Assembly: GCA_032622095.1 (NCBI GenBank)
Contig: CP136062.1
Span: 10,877,710 to 10,941,709 of the forward strand
Length of the DNA: 64,000 nucleotides
Direction of reading: 5' to 3'
Source: Siphonodentalium dalli
Taxonomy: Eukaryota; Mollusca; Scaphopoda; Gadilida; Siphonodentaliidae
Part shown: piece after piece, positions 22,801 through 37,620 of the stretch
Layout: each line of letters begins with the position of its first letter
How positions within the stretch are numbered: position 1 is the first letter of the stretch
Position numbers and translations under genes: made by a program
Notes under the pieces: model-generated
Told to the model about the DNA's origin: nothing
The model's input: the letters and a program-made list of their open reading frames with translations, nothing else
The model's database searches: none

Positions 22801-25800
22801 TACATGTACAGTAATGCTCTAAATAATCGACTCCTTAAAGGGAGTATGGGTACATGTACAGTAATGCTCTAAATAATCGACTCCTTAAAGGGAGTACATG
22901 TACAGTAATGCTCTAAATAATCGACTCCTTAAAGGGAGTATGGGTACATGTACAGTAATGCTCTAAATAATCGACTCCTTAAAGGGAGTACAGTACATGT
23001 ACAGTAATGCTCTAAATAATCGACTGCTTAAAGGGAGTATGGGTACATGTACAGTAATGCTCTAAATAATCGACTCCTTAAAGGGAGTAGAGTACATGTA
23101 CAGTAATGCTCTAAATAATCGACTCCTTAAAGGGAGTACAGTACATGTACAGTAATGCTCTAAATAGTCGACTCCTTAAAGGGAGTACATGTACAGTAAT
23201 GCTCTAAATAATCGACCCCTTAAAGGGAGTATGGGTACATGTACAGTAATGCTCTAAATAATCGACTCCTTAAAGGGAGTACAGTACATGTACAGTAATG
23301 CTCTAAATAATCGACTCCTTAAAGGGAGTACAGTACATGTACAGTAATGCTCTAAATAATCGACTCCTTAAAGGGAGTATGGGTACAGTAATGCTCTAAA
23401 TAATCGACTCCTTAAAGGGAGTACAGTACATGTACAGTAATGCTCTAAATAATCGACTCCTTAAAGGGAGTATGGGTACATGTACAGTAATGCTCTAAAT
23501 AATCGACTCCTTAAAGGGAGTATGGGTACATGTACAGTAATGCTCTAAATAATCGACTCCTTAAAGGGAGTACATGTACAGTAATGCTCTAAATAATCGA
23601 CTCCTTAAAGGGAGTATGGGTACATGTACAGTAATGCTCTAAATAATCGACTCCTTAAAGGGAGTACATGTACAGTAATGCTCTAAATAATCGACTCCTT
23701 AAAGGGAGTATGGGTACATGTACAGTAATGCTCTAAATAATCGACTCCTTAAAGGGAGTACATGTACATGTATAGTAATGCTCTAAATAATCGACTCCTT
23801 AAAGGGAGTACATGTACATGTACAGTAATGCTCTAAATAGTCGACTCCTTAAAGGGAGTACATGTACATGTACAGTAATGCTCTAAATAATCGACTCCTT
23901 AAAGGGAGTACATGTACAGTAATGCTCTAAATAGTCGACTCCTTAAAGGGAGTACATGTACAGTAATGCTCTAAATAATCGACCCCTTAAAGGGAGTACA
24001 GTACATGTACAGTAATGCTCTAAATAATCGACTCCTTAAAGGGAGTATGGGTACATGTACAGTAATGCTCTAAATAATCGACTCCTTAAAGGGAGTACAT
24101 GTACATGTATAGTAATGCTCTAAATAATCGACTCCTTAAAGGGAAGTACATGTACATGTACAGTAATGCTCTAAATAATCGACCCCTTAAGAGGGAGTAC
24201 ATGTACAGTAATGCTCTAAATAATCGACTCCTTAAAGGGAGTATGGGTACATGTATAGTAATGCTCTAAATAATCGACTCCTTAAAGGGAGTACATGTAC
24301 ATGTACAGTAATGCTCTAAATAGTCGACTCCTTAAAGGGAGTACATGTACATGTACAGTAATGCTCTAAATAATCGACTCCTTAAAGGGAGTACAGTACA
24401 TGTACAGTAATGCTCTAAATAGTCGACTCCTTAAAGGGAGTACATGTACAGTAATGCTAAATAATCGACTCCTTAAAGGGAGTATGGGTACATGTACAGT
24501 AATGCTCTAAATAATCGACTCCTTAAAGGGAGTATGGGTACATGTACAGTAATGCTCTAAATAATCGACTCTTAAAGGGAGTATGGGTACATGTACAGTA
24601 ATGCTCTAAATAATCGACCCCTTAAAGGGAGTACAGTACATGTACAGTAATGCCTCTAAATAATCGACTCCTTAAAGGGAGTATGGGTACATGTACAGTA
24701 ATGCTCTAAATAATCGACTCCTTAAAGGGAGTACAGTACATGTACAGTAATGCTCTAAATAATCGACTCCTTAAAGGGAGTATGGGTACATGTACAGTAA
24801 TGCTCTAAATAATCGACTCCTTAAAGGGAGTACAGTACATGTACAGTAATGCTCTAAATAATCGACTCCTTAAAGGGAGTATGGGTACATGTACAGTAAT
24901 GCTCTAAATAATCGACCCCTTAAAGGGAGTACAGTACATGTACAGTAATGCTCTAAATAATCGACTCCTTAAAGGGAGTATGGGTACATGTATAGTAATG
25001 CTCTAAATAATCGACTCCTTAAAGGGAGTACATGTACAGTAATGCTCTAAATAATCGACTCCTTAAAGGGAGTATGGGTACATGTACAGTAATGCTCTAA
25101 ATAATCGACCCCTTAAAGGGAGTACAGTACATGTATAGTAATGCTCTAAATAATCGACCCCTTAAAGGGAGTACAGTACATGTACAGTAATGCTCTAAAT
25201 AATCGACTCCTTAAAGGGAGTACATGTACAGTAATGCTCTAAATAATCGACTCCTTAAAGGGAGTACATGTACATGTACAGTAATGCTCTAAATAATCGA
25301 CTCCTTAAAGGGAGTATGGGTACATGTACAGTAATGCTCTAAATAATCGACCCCTTAAAGGGAGTATGGGTACATGTACAGTAATGCTCTAAATAATCGA
25401 CTCCTTAAAGGGAGTACAGTACATGTACAGTAATGCTCTAAATAATCGACTCCTTAAAGGGAGTACAGTACATGTACAGTAATGCTCTAAATAATCGACC
25501 CCTTAAAGGGAGTACAGTACATGTACAGTAATGCTCTAAATAATCGACTCCTTAAAGGGAGTACAGTACATGTACAGTAATGCTCTAAATAATCGACTCC
25601 TTAAAGGGAGTATGGGTACATGTACAGTAATGCTCTAAATAATCGACTCCTTAAAGGGAGTACATGTACAGTAATGCTCTAAATAATCGACTCCTTAAAG
25701 GGAGTATGGGTACATGTACAGTAATGCTCTAAATAATCGACTCCTTAAAGGGAGTACAGTACATGTACAGTAATGCTCTAAATAATCGACTGCTTAAAGG

Positions 25801-26240
25801 GAGTATGGGTACATGTACAGTAATGCTCTAAATAATCGACTCCTTAAAGGGAGTACAGTACATGTACAGTAATGCTCTAAATAATCGACTCCTTAAAGGG
25901 AGTACAGTACATGTACAGTAATGCTCTAAATAGTCGACTCCTTAAAGGGAGTACATGTACAGTAATGCTCTAAATAATCGACCCCTTAAAGGGAGTATGG
26001 GTACATGTACAGTAATGCTCTAAATAATCGACTCCTTAAAGGGAGTACAGTACATGTACAGTAATGCTCTAAATAATCGACTCCTTAAAGGGAGTACAGT
26101 ACATGTACAGTAATGCTCTAAATAATCGACTCCTTAAAGGGAGTATGGGTACAGTAATGCTCTAAATAATCGACTCCTTAAAGGGAGTACAGTACATGTA
26201 CAGTAATGCTCTAAATAATCGACTCCTTAAAGGGAGTACA
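13801..26240 (+). repeat. Higher-order repeat, 6,220-bp period
   Basis: The anchor CATGTACATGTATAG clusters recur at 13801, 17541, 20021, 23761 and 26427 (spacings 3740, 2480, 3740, 2666). Rare variants repeat at the sum: CGACTGC at 16801 and 23021, the short unit GGGTACAGTA at 17161 and 23381, each exactly 6,220 bp apart. The array therefore grew by duplication of multi-kilobase blocks. Confidence 0.85.
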
Positions 26241-29200
26241 TGTACAGTAATGCTCTAAATAATCGACTCCTTAAAGGGAGTATGGGTACATGTACAGTAA
26301 TGCTCTAAATAATCGACTCCTTAAAGGGAGTACATGTACAGTAATGCTCTAAATAATCGACTCCTTAAAGGGAGTATGGGTACATGTACAGTAATGCTCT
26401 AAATAATCGACTCCTTAAAGGGAGTACATGTACATGTATAGTAATGCTCTAAATAATCGACTCCTTAAAGGGAGTACATGTACATGTACAGTAATGCTCT
26501 AAATAGTCGACTCCTTAAAGGGAGTACATGTACATGTACAGTAATGCTCTAAATAATCGACTCCTTAAAGGGAGTACATGTACATGTACAGTAATGCTCT
26601 AAATAGTCGACTCCTTAAAGGGAGTACATGTACAGTAATGCTCTAAATAATCGACCCCTTAAAGGGAGTACAGTACATGTACAGTAATGCTCTAAATAAT
26701 CGACTCCTTAAAGGGAGTATGGGTACATGTACAGTAATGCTCTAAATAATCGACTCCTTAAAGGGAGTACATGTACATGTATAGTAATGCTCTAAATAAT
26801 CGACTCCTTAAAGGGAGTACATGTACATGTACAGTAATGCTCTAAATAATCGACTCCTTAAAGGGAGTACATGTACAGTAATGCTCTAAATAATCGACTC
26901 CTTAAAGGGAGTATGGGTACATGTATAGTAATGCTCTAAATAATCGACTCCTTAAAGGGAGTACATGTACATGTACAGTAATGCTCTAAATAGTCGACTC
27001 CTTAAAGGGAGTACATGTACATGTACAGTAATGCTCTAAATAATCGACTCCTTAAAGGGAGTACAGTACATGTACAGTAATGCTCTAAATAGTCGACTCC
27101 TTAAAGGGAGTACATGTACAGTAATGCTCTAAATAATCGACTCCTTAAAGGGAGTATGGGTACATGTACAGTAATGCTCTAAATAATCGACTCCTTAAAG
27201 GGAGTATGGGTACATGTACAGTAATGCTCTAAATAATCGACTCCTTAAAGGGAGTATGGGTACATGTACAGTAATGCTCTAAATAATCGACCCCTTAAAG
27301 GGAGTACAGTACATGTACAGTAATGCTCTAAATAATCGACTCCTTAAAGGGAGTATGGGTACATGTACAGTAATGCTCTAAATAATCGACTCCTTAAAGG
27401 GAGTACAGTACATGTACAGTAATGCTCTAAATAATCGACTCCTTAAAGGGAGTATGGGTACATGTACAGTAATGCTCTAAATAATCGACTCCTTAAAGGG
27501 AGTACAGTACATGTACAGTAATGCTCTAAATAATCGACTCCTTAAAGGGAGTATGGGTACATGTACAGTAATGCTCTAAATAATCGACCCCTTAAAGGGA
27601 GTACAGTACATGTACAGTAATGCTCTAAATAATCGACTCCTTAAAGGGAGTATGGGTACATGTATAGTAATGCTCTAAATAATCGACTCCTTAAAGGGAG
27701 TACATGTACAGTAATGCTCTAAATAATCGACTCCTTAAAGGGAGTATGGGTACATGTACAGTAATGCTCTAAATAATCGACCCCTTAAAGGGAGTACAGT
27801 ACATGTATAGTAATGCTCTAAATAATCGACCCCTTAAAGGGAGTACAGTACATGTACAGTAATGCTCTAAATAATCGACTCCTTAAAGGGAGTACATGTA
27901 CAGTAATGCTCTAAATAATCGACTCCTTAAAGGGAGTACATGTACATGTACAGTAATGCTCTAAATAATCGACTCCTTAAAGGGAGTATGGGTACATGTA
28001 CAGTAATGCTCTAAATAATCGACCCCTTAAAGGGAGTATGGGTACATGTACAGTAATGCTCTAAATAATCGACTCCTTAAAGGGAGTACAGTACATGTAC
28101 AGTAATGCTCTAAATAATCGACTCCTTAAAGGGAGTATGGGTACATGTACAGTAATGCTCTAAATAGTCGACTCCTTAAAGGGAGTACATGTACAGTAAT
28201 GCTCTAAATAATCGACTCCTTAAAGGGAGTATGGGTACATGTACAGTAATGCTCTAAATAATCGACTCCTTAAAGGGAGTATGGGTACATGTACAGTAAT
28301 GCTCTAAATAATCGACTCCTTAAAGGGAGTATGGGTACATGTACAGTAATGCTCTAAATAATCGACTCCTTAAAGGGAGTATGGGTACATGTACAGTAAT
28401 GCTCTAAATAATCGACTCCTTAAAGGGAGTACAGTACATGTACAGTAATGCTCTAAATAATCGACTCCTTAAAGGGAGTATGGGTACATGTACAGTAATG
28501 CTCTAAATAATCGACTCCTTAAAGGGAGTACATGTACAGTAATGCTCTAAATAATCGACTCCTTAAAGGGAGTACAGTACATGTACAGTAATGCTCTAAA
28601 TAATCGACTCCTTAAAGGGAGTACAGTACATGTACAGTAATGCTCTCAATAGTCGACTCCTTAAAGGGAGTACAGTACATGTACAGTAATGCTCTAAATA
28701 ATCGACTCCTTAAAGGGAGTACAGTACATGTACAGTAATGCTCTAAATAATCGACTCCTTAAAGGGAGTACAGTACATGTACAGTAATGCTCTAAATAAT
28801 CGACTCCTTAAAGGGAGTATGGGTACATGTACAGTAATGCTCTAAATAATCGACTCCTTAAAGGGAGTACATGTACAGTAATGCTCTAAATAATCGACTC
28901 CTTAAAGGGAGTACATGTACAGTAATGCTCTAAATAATCGACTCCTTAAAGGGAGTACAGTACATGTACAGTAATGCTCTAAATAATCGACCCCTTAAAG
29001 GGAGTATGGGTACATGTACAGTAATGCTCTAAATAATCGACTCCTTAAAGGGAGTACAGTACATGTACAGTAATGCTCTAAATAATCGACTCCTTAAAGG
29101 GAGTACAGTACATGTACAGTAATGCTCTAAATAATCGACCCCTTAAAGGGAGTACAGTACATGTACAGTAATGCTCTAAATAATCGACTCCTTAAAGGGA

Positions 29201-32200
29201 GTACAGTACATGTACAGTAATGCTCTAAATAATCGACTCCTTAAAGGGAGTATGGGTACATGTACAGTAATGCTCTAAATAATCGACTCCTTAAAGGGAG
29301 TACATGTACAGTAATGCTCTAAATAATCGACTCCTTAAAGGGAGTATGGGTACATGTACAGTAATGCTCTAAATAATCGACTCCTTAAAGGGAGTACAGT
29401 ACATGTACAGTAATGCTCTAAATAATCGACTGCTTAAAGGGAGTATGGGTACATGTACAGTAATGCTCTAAATAATCGACTCCTTAAAGGGAGTACAGTA
29501 CATGTACAGTAATGCTCTAAATAGTCGACTCCTTAAAGGGAGTACATGTACAGTAATGCTCTAAATAATCGACCCCTTAAAGTGAGTATGGGTACATGTA
29601 CAGTAATGCTCTAAATAATCGACTCCTTAAAGGGAGTACAGTACATGTACAGTAATGCTCTAAATAATCGACTCCTTAAAGGGAGTACAGTACATGTACA
29701 GTAATGCTCTAAATAATCGACTCCTTAAAGGGAGTATGGGTACAGTAATGCTCTAAATAATCGACTCCTTAAAGGGAGTACAGTACATGTACAGTAATGC
29801 TCTAAATAATCGACTCCTTAAAGGGAGTACATGTACAGTAATGCTCTAAATAATCGACTCCTTAAAGGGAGTATGGGTACATGTACAGTAATGCTCTAAA
29901 TAATCGACTCCTTAAAGGGAGTACAGTACATGTACAGTAATGCTCTAAATAATCGACTCCTTAAAGGGAGTACAGTACATGTACAGTAATGCTCTAAATA
30001 ATCGACTCCTTAAAGGGAGTATGGGTACATGTACAGTAATGCTCTAAATAATCGACTCCTTAAAGGGAGTACAGTACATGTACAGTAATGCTCTAAATAA
30101 TCGACTCCTTAAAGGGAGTATGGGTACATGTACAGTAATGCTCTAAATAATCGACTCCTTAAAGGGAGTACAGTACATGTACAGTAATGCTCTAAATAAT
30201 CGACTCCTTAAAGGGAGTATGGGTACATGTACAGTAATGCTCTAAATAATCGACTCCTTAAAGGGAGTACATGTACAGTAATGCTCTAAATAATCGACTC
30301 CGTAAAGGGAGTATGGGTACATGTACAGTAATGCTCTAAATAATCGACTCCTTAAAGGGAGTACAGTACATGTACAGTAATGCTCTAAATAATCGACTCC
30401 TTAAAGGGAGTATGGGTACATGTACAGTAATGCTCTAAATAATCGACTCCTTAAAGGGAGTACAGTACATGTACAGTAATGCTCTAAATAATCGACTCCT
30501 TAAAGGGAGTATGGGTACATGTACAGTAATGCTCTAAATAATCGACTCCTTAAAGGGAGTACAGTACATGTACAGTAATGCTCTAAATAATCGACTCCTT
30601 AAAGGGAGTATGGGTACATGTACAGTAATGCTCTAAATAATCGACCCCTTAAAGGGAGTATGGGTACATGTACAGTAATGCTCTAAATAATCGACCCCTT
30701 AAAGGGAGTACAGTACATGTATAGTAATGCTCTAAATAATCGACTCCTTAAAGGGAGTACAGTACATGTATAGTAATGCTCTAAATAATCGACCCCTTAA
30801 AGGGAGTACAGTACATGTACAGTAATGCTCTAAATAATCGACCCCTTAAAGGGAGTATGGGTACATGTACAGTAATGCTCTAAATAATCGACTCCTTAAA
30901 GGGAGTACAGTACATGTACAGTAATGCTCTAAATAATCGACCCCTTAAAGGGAGTATGGGTACATGTACAGTAATGCTCTAAATAGTCGACTCCTTAAAG
31001 GGAGTACAGTACATGTACAGTAATGCTCTAAATAATCGACTCCTTAAAGGGAGTATGGGTACATGTACAGTAATGCTCTAAATAATCGACCCCTTAAAGG
31101 GAGTATGGGTACATGTACAGTAATGCTCTAAATAATCGACTCCTTAAAGGGAGTACAGTACATGTACAGTGATGCTCTAAATAATCGACTCCTTAAAGGG
31201 AGTACAGTACATGTACAGTAATGCTCTAAATAATCGACCCCTTAAAGGGAGTACAGTACATGTACAGTAATGCTCTAAATAATCGACTCCTTAAAGGGAG
31301 TATGGGTACATGTACAGTAATGCTCTAAATAATCGACTCCTTAAAGGGAGTACAGTACATGTACAGTAATGCTCTAAATAATCGACTCCTTAAAGGGAGT
31401 ACAGTACATGTACAGTAATGCTCTAAATAGTCGACTCCTTAAAGGGAGTACAGTACATGTACAGTAATGCTCTAAATAATCGACTCCTTAAAGGGAGTAC
31501 AGTACATGTACAGTAATGCTCTAAATAATCGACTCCTTAAAGGGAGTATGGGTACATGTACAGTAATGCTCTAAATAATCGACTCCTTAAAGGGAGTACA
31601 GTACATGTACAGTAATGCTCTAAATAATCGACTCCTTAAAGGGAGTATGGGTACATGTACAGTAATGCTCTAAATAATCGACTCCTTAAAGGGAGTACAG
31701 TACATGTACAGTAATGCTCTAAATAATCGATTCCTTAAAGGGAGTACAGTACATGTATAGTAATGCTCTAAATAATCGACTCCTTAAAGGGAGTACAGTA
31801 CATGTACAGTAATGCTCTAAATAATCGACTCCTTAAAGGGAGTACAGTACATGTACAGTAATGCTCTAAATAATCGACCCCTTAAAGGGAGTATAGTACA
31901 TGTACAGTAATGCTCTAAATAATCGACTCCTTAAAGGGAGTATAGTACATGTACAGTAATGCTCTAAATAATCGACTCCTTAAAGGGAGTATGGGTACAT
32001 GTACAGTAATGCTTAATAATCGACTCTAAGGAGTACATGTACAGTAATGCTCTAAATAATCGACTCCTTAAAGGGAGTATGGGTACATGTACAGTAATGC
32101 TCTAAATAATCGACTCCTTAAAGGGAGTACAGTACATGTACAGTAATGCTCTAAATAATCGACTCCTTAAAGGGAGTATGGGTACATGTACAGTAATGCT

Positions 32201-35200
32201 CTAAATAATCGACCCCTTAAAGGGAGTACATGTACAGTAATGCTCTAAATAATCGACCCCTTAAAGGGAGTACAGTACATGTACAGTAATGCTCTAAATA
32301 ATCGACCCCTTAAAGGGAGTATGGGTACATGTACAGTAATGCTCTAAATAATCGACTCCTTAAAGGGAGTATGGGTACATGTACAGTAATGCTCTAAATA
32401 ATCGACTCCTTAAAGGGAGTACAGTACATGTACAGTAATGCTCTAAATAATCGACCCCTTAAAGGGAGTATGGGTACATGTACAGTAATGCTCTAAATAA
32501 TCGACTCCTTAAAGGGAGTATGGGTACATGTACAGTAATGCTCTAAATAATCGACCCCTTAAAGGGAGTACAGTACATGTACAGTAATGCTCTAAATAAT
32601 CGACCCCTTAAAGGGAGTACAGTACATGTACAGTAATGCTCTAAATAATCGACCCCTTAAAGGGAGTATGGGTACATGTACAGTAATGCTCTAAATAATC
32701 GACCCCTTAAAGGGAGTACAGTACATGTACAGTAATGCTCTAAATAATCGACTCCTTAAAGGGAGTACTGGGTACATGTACAGTAATGCTCTAAATAATC
32801 GACCCCTTAAAGGGAGTACAGTACATGTACAGTAATGCTCTAAATAATCGACCCCTTAAAGGGAGTAGTGTACAGTACATGTACAGTAATGCTCTAAATA
32901 ATCGACCCCTTAAAGGGAGTATGGGTACATGTACAGTAATGCTCTAAATAATCGACCCCTTAAAGGGAGTACAGTACATGTACAGTAATGCTCTAAATAA
33001 TCGACTCCTTAAAGGGAGTATGGGTACATGTACAGTAATGCTCTAAATAATCGACCCCTTAAAGGGAGTACATGTACAGTAATGCTCTAAATAATCGACC
33101 CCTTAAAGGGAGTATGGGTACATGTACAGTAATGCTCTAAATAATCGACCCCTTAAAGGGAGTATGGGTACATGTACAGTAATGCTCTAAATAATCGACT
33201 CGTTAAAGGGAGTATGGGTACATGTACAGTAATGCTCTAAATAATCGACTCGTTAAAGGGAGTATGGGTACATGTACAGTAATGCTCTAAATAATCGACC
33301 CCTTAAAGGGAGTATGGGTACATGTACAGTAATGCTCTAAATAATCGACCCCTTAAAGGGAGTATGGGTACATGTACAGTAATGCTCTAAATAATCGACC
33401 CCTTAAAGGGAGTATGGGTACATGTACAGTAATGCTCTAAATAATCGACCCCTTAAAGGGAGTATGGGTACATGTACAGTAATGCTCTAAATAATCGACC
33501 CCTTAAAGGGAGTATGGGTACATGTACAGTAATGCTCTAAATAATCGACTCGTTAAAGGGAGTATGGGTACATGTACAGTGATGCTCTAAATAATCGACT
33601 CCTTAAAGTGAGTATGGGTACATGTACAGTAATGCTCTAAATAATCGACCCCTTAAAGGGAGTATGGGTACATGTACAGTAATGCTCTAAATAATCGACT
33701 CCTTAAAGGGAGTACATGTACAGTAATGCTCTAAATAATCGACTCCTTAAAGGGAGTATGGGTACATGTACAGTAATGCTCTAAATAATCGACTCGTTAA
33801 AGGGAGTATGGGTACATGTACAGTAATGCTCTAAATAATCGACCCCTTAAAGGGAGTATGGGTACATGTACAGTAATGCTCTAAATAATCGACTCCTTAA
33901 AGGGAGTACAGTACATGTACAGTAATGCTCTAAATAATCGACTCCTTAAAGGGAGTATGGGTACATGTACAGTAATGCTCTAAATAATCGACCCCTTAAA
34001 GGGAGTACAGTACATGTACAGTAATGCTCTAAATAATCGACTCCTTAAAGGGAGTATGGGTACATGTACAGTAATGCTCTAAATAATCGACTCCTTAAAG
34101 GGAGTACAGTACATGTACAGTAATGCTCTAAATAATCGACTCCTTAAAGGGAGTACAGTACATGTATAGTAATGCTCTAAATAATCGACTCCTTAAAGGG
34201 AGTATGGGTACATGTACAGTAATGCTCTAAATAATCGACTCCTTAAAGGGAGTACAGTACATGTACAGTAATGCTCTAAATAATCGACTCCTTAAAGGGA
34301 GCACATGTACAGTAATGCTCTAAATAATCGACTCCTTAAAGGGAGTATGGGTACATGTACAGTAATGCTCTAAATAATCGACTCCTTAAAGGGAGTATGG
34401 GTACATGTACAGTAATGCTCTAAATAATCGACTCCTTAAAGGGAGTATGGGTACATGTACAGTAATGCTCTAAATAATCGACTCCTTAAAGGGAGTACAG
34501 TACATGTACAGTAATGCTCTAAATAATCGACTCCTTAAAGGGAGTATGGGTACATGTACAGTAATGCTCTAAATAGTCGACTCCTTAAAGGGAGTATGGG
34601 TACATGTACAGTAATGCTCTAAATAATCGACTCCTTAAAGGGAGTATGGGTACATGTACAGTAATGCTCTAAATAATCGACTCCTTAAAGGGAGTATGGG
34701 TACATGTACAGTAATGCTCTAAATAATCGACTCCTTAAAGGGAGTATGGGTACATGTACAGTAATGCTCTAAATAATCGACCCCTTAAAGGGAGTATGGG
34801 TACATGTACAGTAATGCTCTAAATAATCGACTCCTTAAAGGGAGTATGGGTACATGTATAGTAATGCTCTAAATAATCGAATCCTTAAAGGGAGTACAGT
34901 ACATGTACAGTAATGCTCTAAATAATCGACCCCTTAAAGGGAGTACAGTACATGTACAGTAATGCTCTAAATAATCGACTCCTTAAAGGGAGTATGGGTA
35001 CATGTACAGTAATGCTCTAAATAATCGACTCCTTAAAGGGAGTACAGTACATGTATAGTAATGCTCTAAATAATCGACTCCTTAAAGGGAGTATGGGTAC
35101 ATGTACAGTAATGCTCTAAATAATCGACTCCTTAAAGGGAGTATGGGTACATGTACAGTAATGCTCTAAATAATCGACTCCTTAAAGGGAGTATGGGTAC

Positions 35201-37620
35201 ATGTACAGTAATGCTCTAAATAATCGACTCCTTAAAGGGAGTATGGGTACATGTACAGTAATGCTCTAAATAATCGACTCCTTAAAGGGAGTATGGGTAC
35301 ATGTACAGTATTGCTCTAAATAATCGACTCCTTAAAGGGAGTACATGTACAGTAATGCTCTAAATAATCGACTCCTTAAAGGGAGTACAGTACATGTACA
35401 GTAATGCTCTAAATAATCGACTCCTTAAAGGGAGTATGGGTACATGTACAGTAATGCTCTAAATAATCGACTCCTTAAAGGGAGTATGGGTACATGTACA
35501 GTAATGCTCTAAATAATCGACTCCTTAAAGGGAGTATGGGTACATGTACAGTAATGCTCTAAATAATCGACTCCTTAAAGGGAGTATGGGTACATGTACA
35601 GTATTGCTCTAAATAATCGACTCCTTAAAGGGAGTACATGTACAGTAATGCTCTAAATAATCGACTCCTTAAAGGGAGTACAGTACATGTACAGTAATGC
35701 TCTAAATAATCGACTCCTTAAAGGGAGTATGGGTACATGTACAGTAATGCTCTAAATAATCGACTCCTTAAAGGGAGTATGGGTACATGTACAGTAATGC
35801 TCTAAATAATCGACTCCTTAAAGGGAGTACAGTACATGTACAGTAATGCTCTAAATAATCGACTCCTTAAAGGGAGTATGGGTACATGTACAGTAATGCT
35901 CTAAATAATCGACTCCTTAAAGGGAGTATGGGTACATGTACAGTAATGCTCTAAATAATCGACTCCTTAAAGGGAGTACAGTACATGTACAGTAATGCTC
36001 TAAATAATCGACTCCTTAAAGGGAGTACAGTACATGTACAGTAATGCTCTAAATAATCGACTGCTTAAAGGGAGTATGGGTACATGTACAGTAATGCTCT
36101 AAATAATCGACTCCTTAAAGGGAGTACATGTACAGTGATGCTCTAAATAATCGACTCCTTAAAGGGAGTACATGTACAGTAATGCTCTAAATAATCGACT
36201 CCTTAAAGGGAGTATGGGTACATGTACAGTGATGCTCTAAATAATCGACTCCTTAAAGGGAGTATGGGTACATGTACAGTAATGCTCTAAATAATCGACT
36301 CCTTAAAGGGAGTACAGTACATGTACAGTAATGCTCTAAATAATCGACTCCTTAAAGGGAGTATGGGTACATGTACAGTAATGCTCTAAATAATCGACTC
36401 CTTAAAGGGAGTACATGTACAGTAATGCTCTAAATAATCGACTCCTTAAAGGGAGTACAGTACATGTACAGTAATGCTCTAAATAATCGACTCCTTAAAG
36501 GGAGTATGGGTACATGTACAGTAATGCTCTAAATAATCGACTCCTTAAAGGGAGTACAGTACATGTACAGTAATGCTCTAAATAATCGACTCCTTAAAGG
36601 GAGTACAGTACATGTACAGTAATGCTCTAAATAATCGACTGCTTAAAGGGAGTATGGGTACATGTACAGTAATGCTCTAAATAATCGACTCCTTAAAGGG
36701 AGTACAGTACATGTACAGTAATGCTCTAAATAGTCGACTCCTTAAAGGGAGTACATGTACAGTAATGCTCTAAATAATCGACCCCTTAAAGGGAGTATGG
36801 GTACATGTACAGTAATGCTCTAAATAATCGACTCCTTAAAGGGAGTATGGGTACATGTACAGTAATGCTCTAAATAATCGACTCCTTAAAGGGAGTATGG
36901 GTACAGTAATGCTCTAAATAATCGACTCCTTAAAGGGAGTACAGTACATGTACAGTAATGCTCTAAATAATCGACTCCTTAAAGGGAGTACAGTACATGT
37001 ACAGTAATGCTCTAAATAATCGACTCCTTAAAGGGAGTATGGGTACATGTACAGTAATGCTCTAAATAATCGACTCCTTAAAGGGAGTACAGTACATGTA
37101 CAGTAATGCTCTAAATAATCGACTCCTTAAAGGGAGTACAGTACATGTACAGTAATGCTCTAAATAATCGACTCCTTAAAGGGAGTACAGTACATGTACA
37201 GTAATGCTCTAAATAATCGACTCCTTAAAGGGAGTACATGTACAGTAATGCTCTAAATAGTCGACTCCTTAAAGGGAGTACAGTACATGTACAGTAATGC
37301 TCTAAATAATCGACTCCTTAAAGGGAGTATGGGTACATGTACAGTAATGCTCTAAATAATCGACTCCTTAAAGGGAGTATGGGTACATGTACAGTAATGC
37401 TCTAAATAATCGACTCCTTAAGGGGAGTACAGTACATGTACAGTAATGCTCTAAATAATCGACTCCTTAAAGGGAGTACAGTACATGTACAGTAATGCTC
37501 TAAATAATCGACTCCTTAAAGGGAGTACAGTACATGTACAGTAATGCTCTAAATAATCGACTCCTTAAAGGGAGTATGAGTACATGTACAGTAATGCTCT
37601 AAATAATCGACTCCTTAAAG

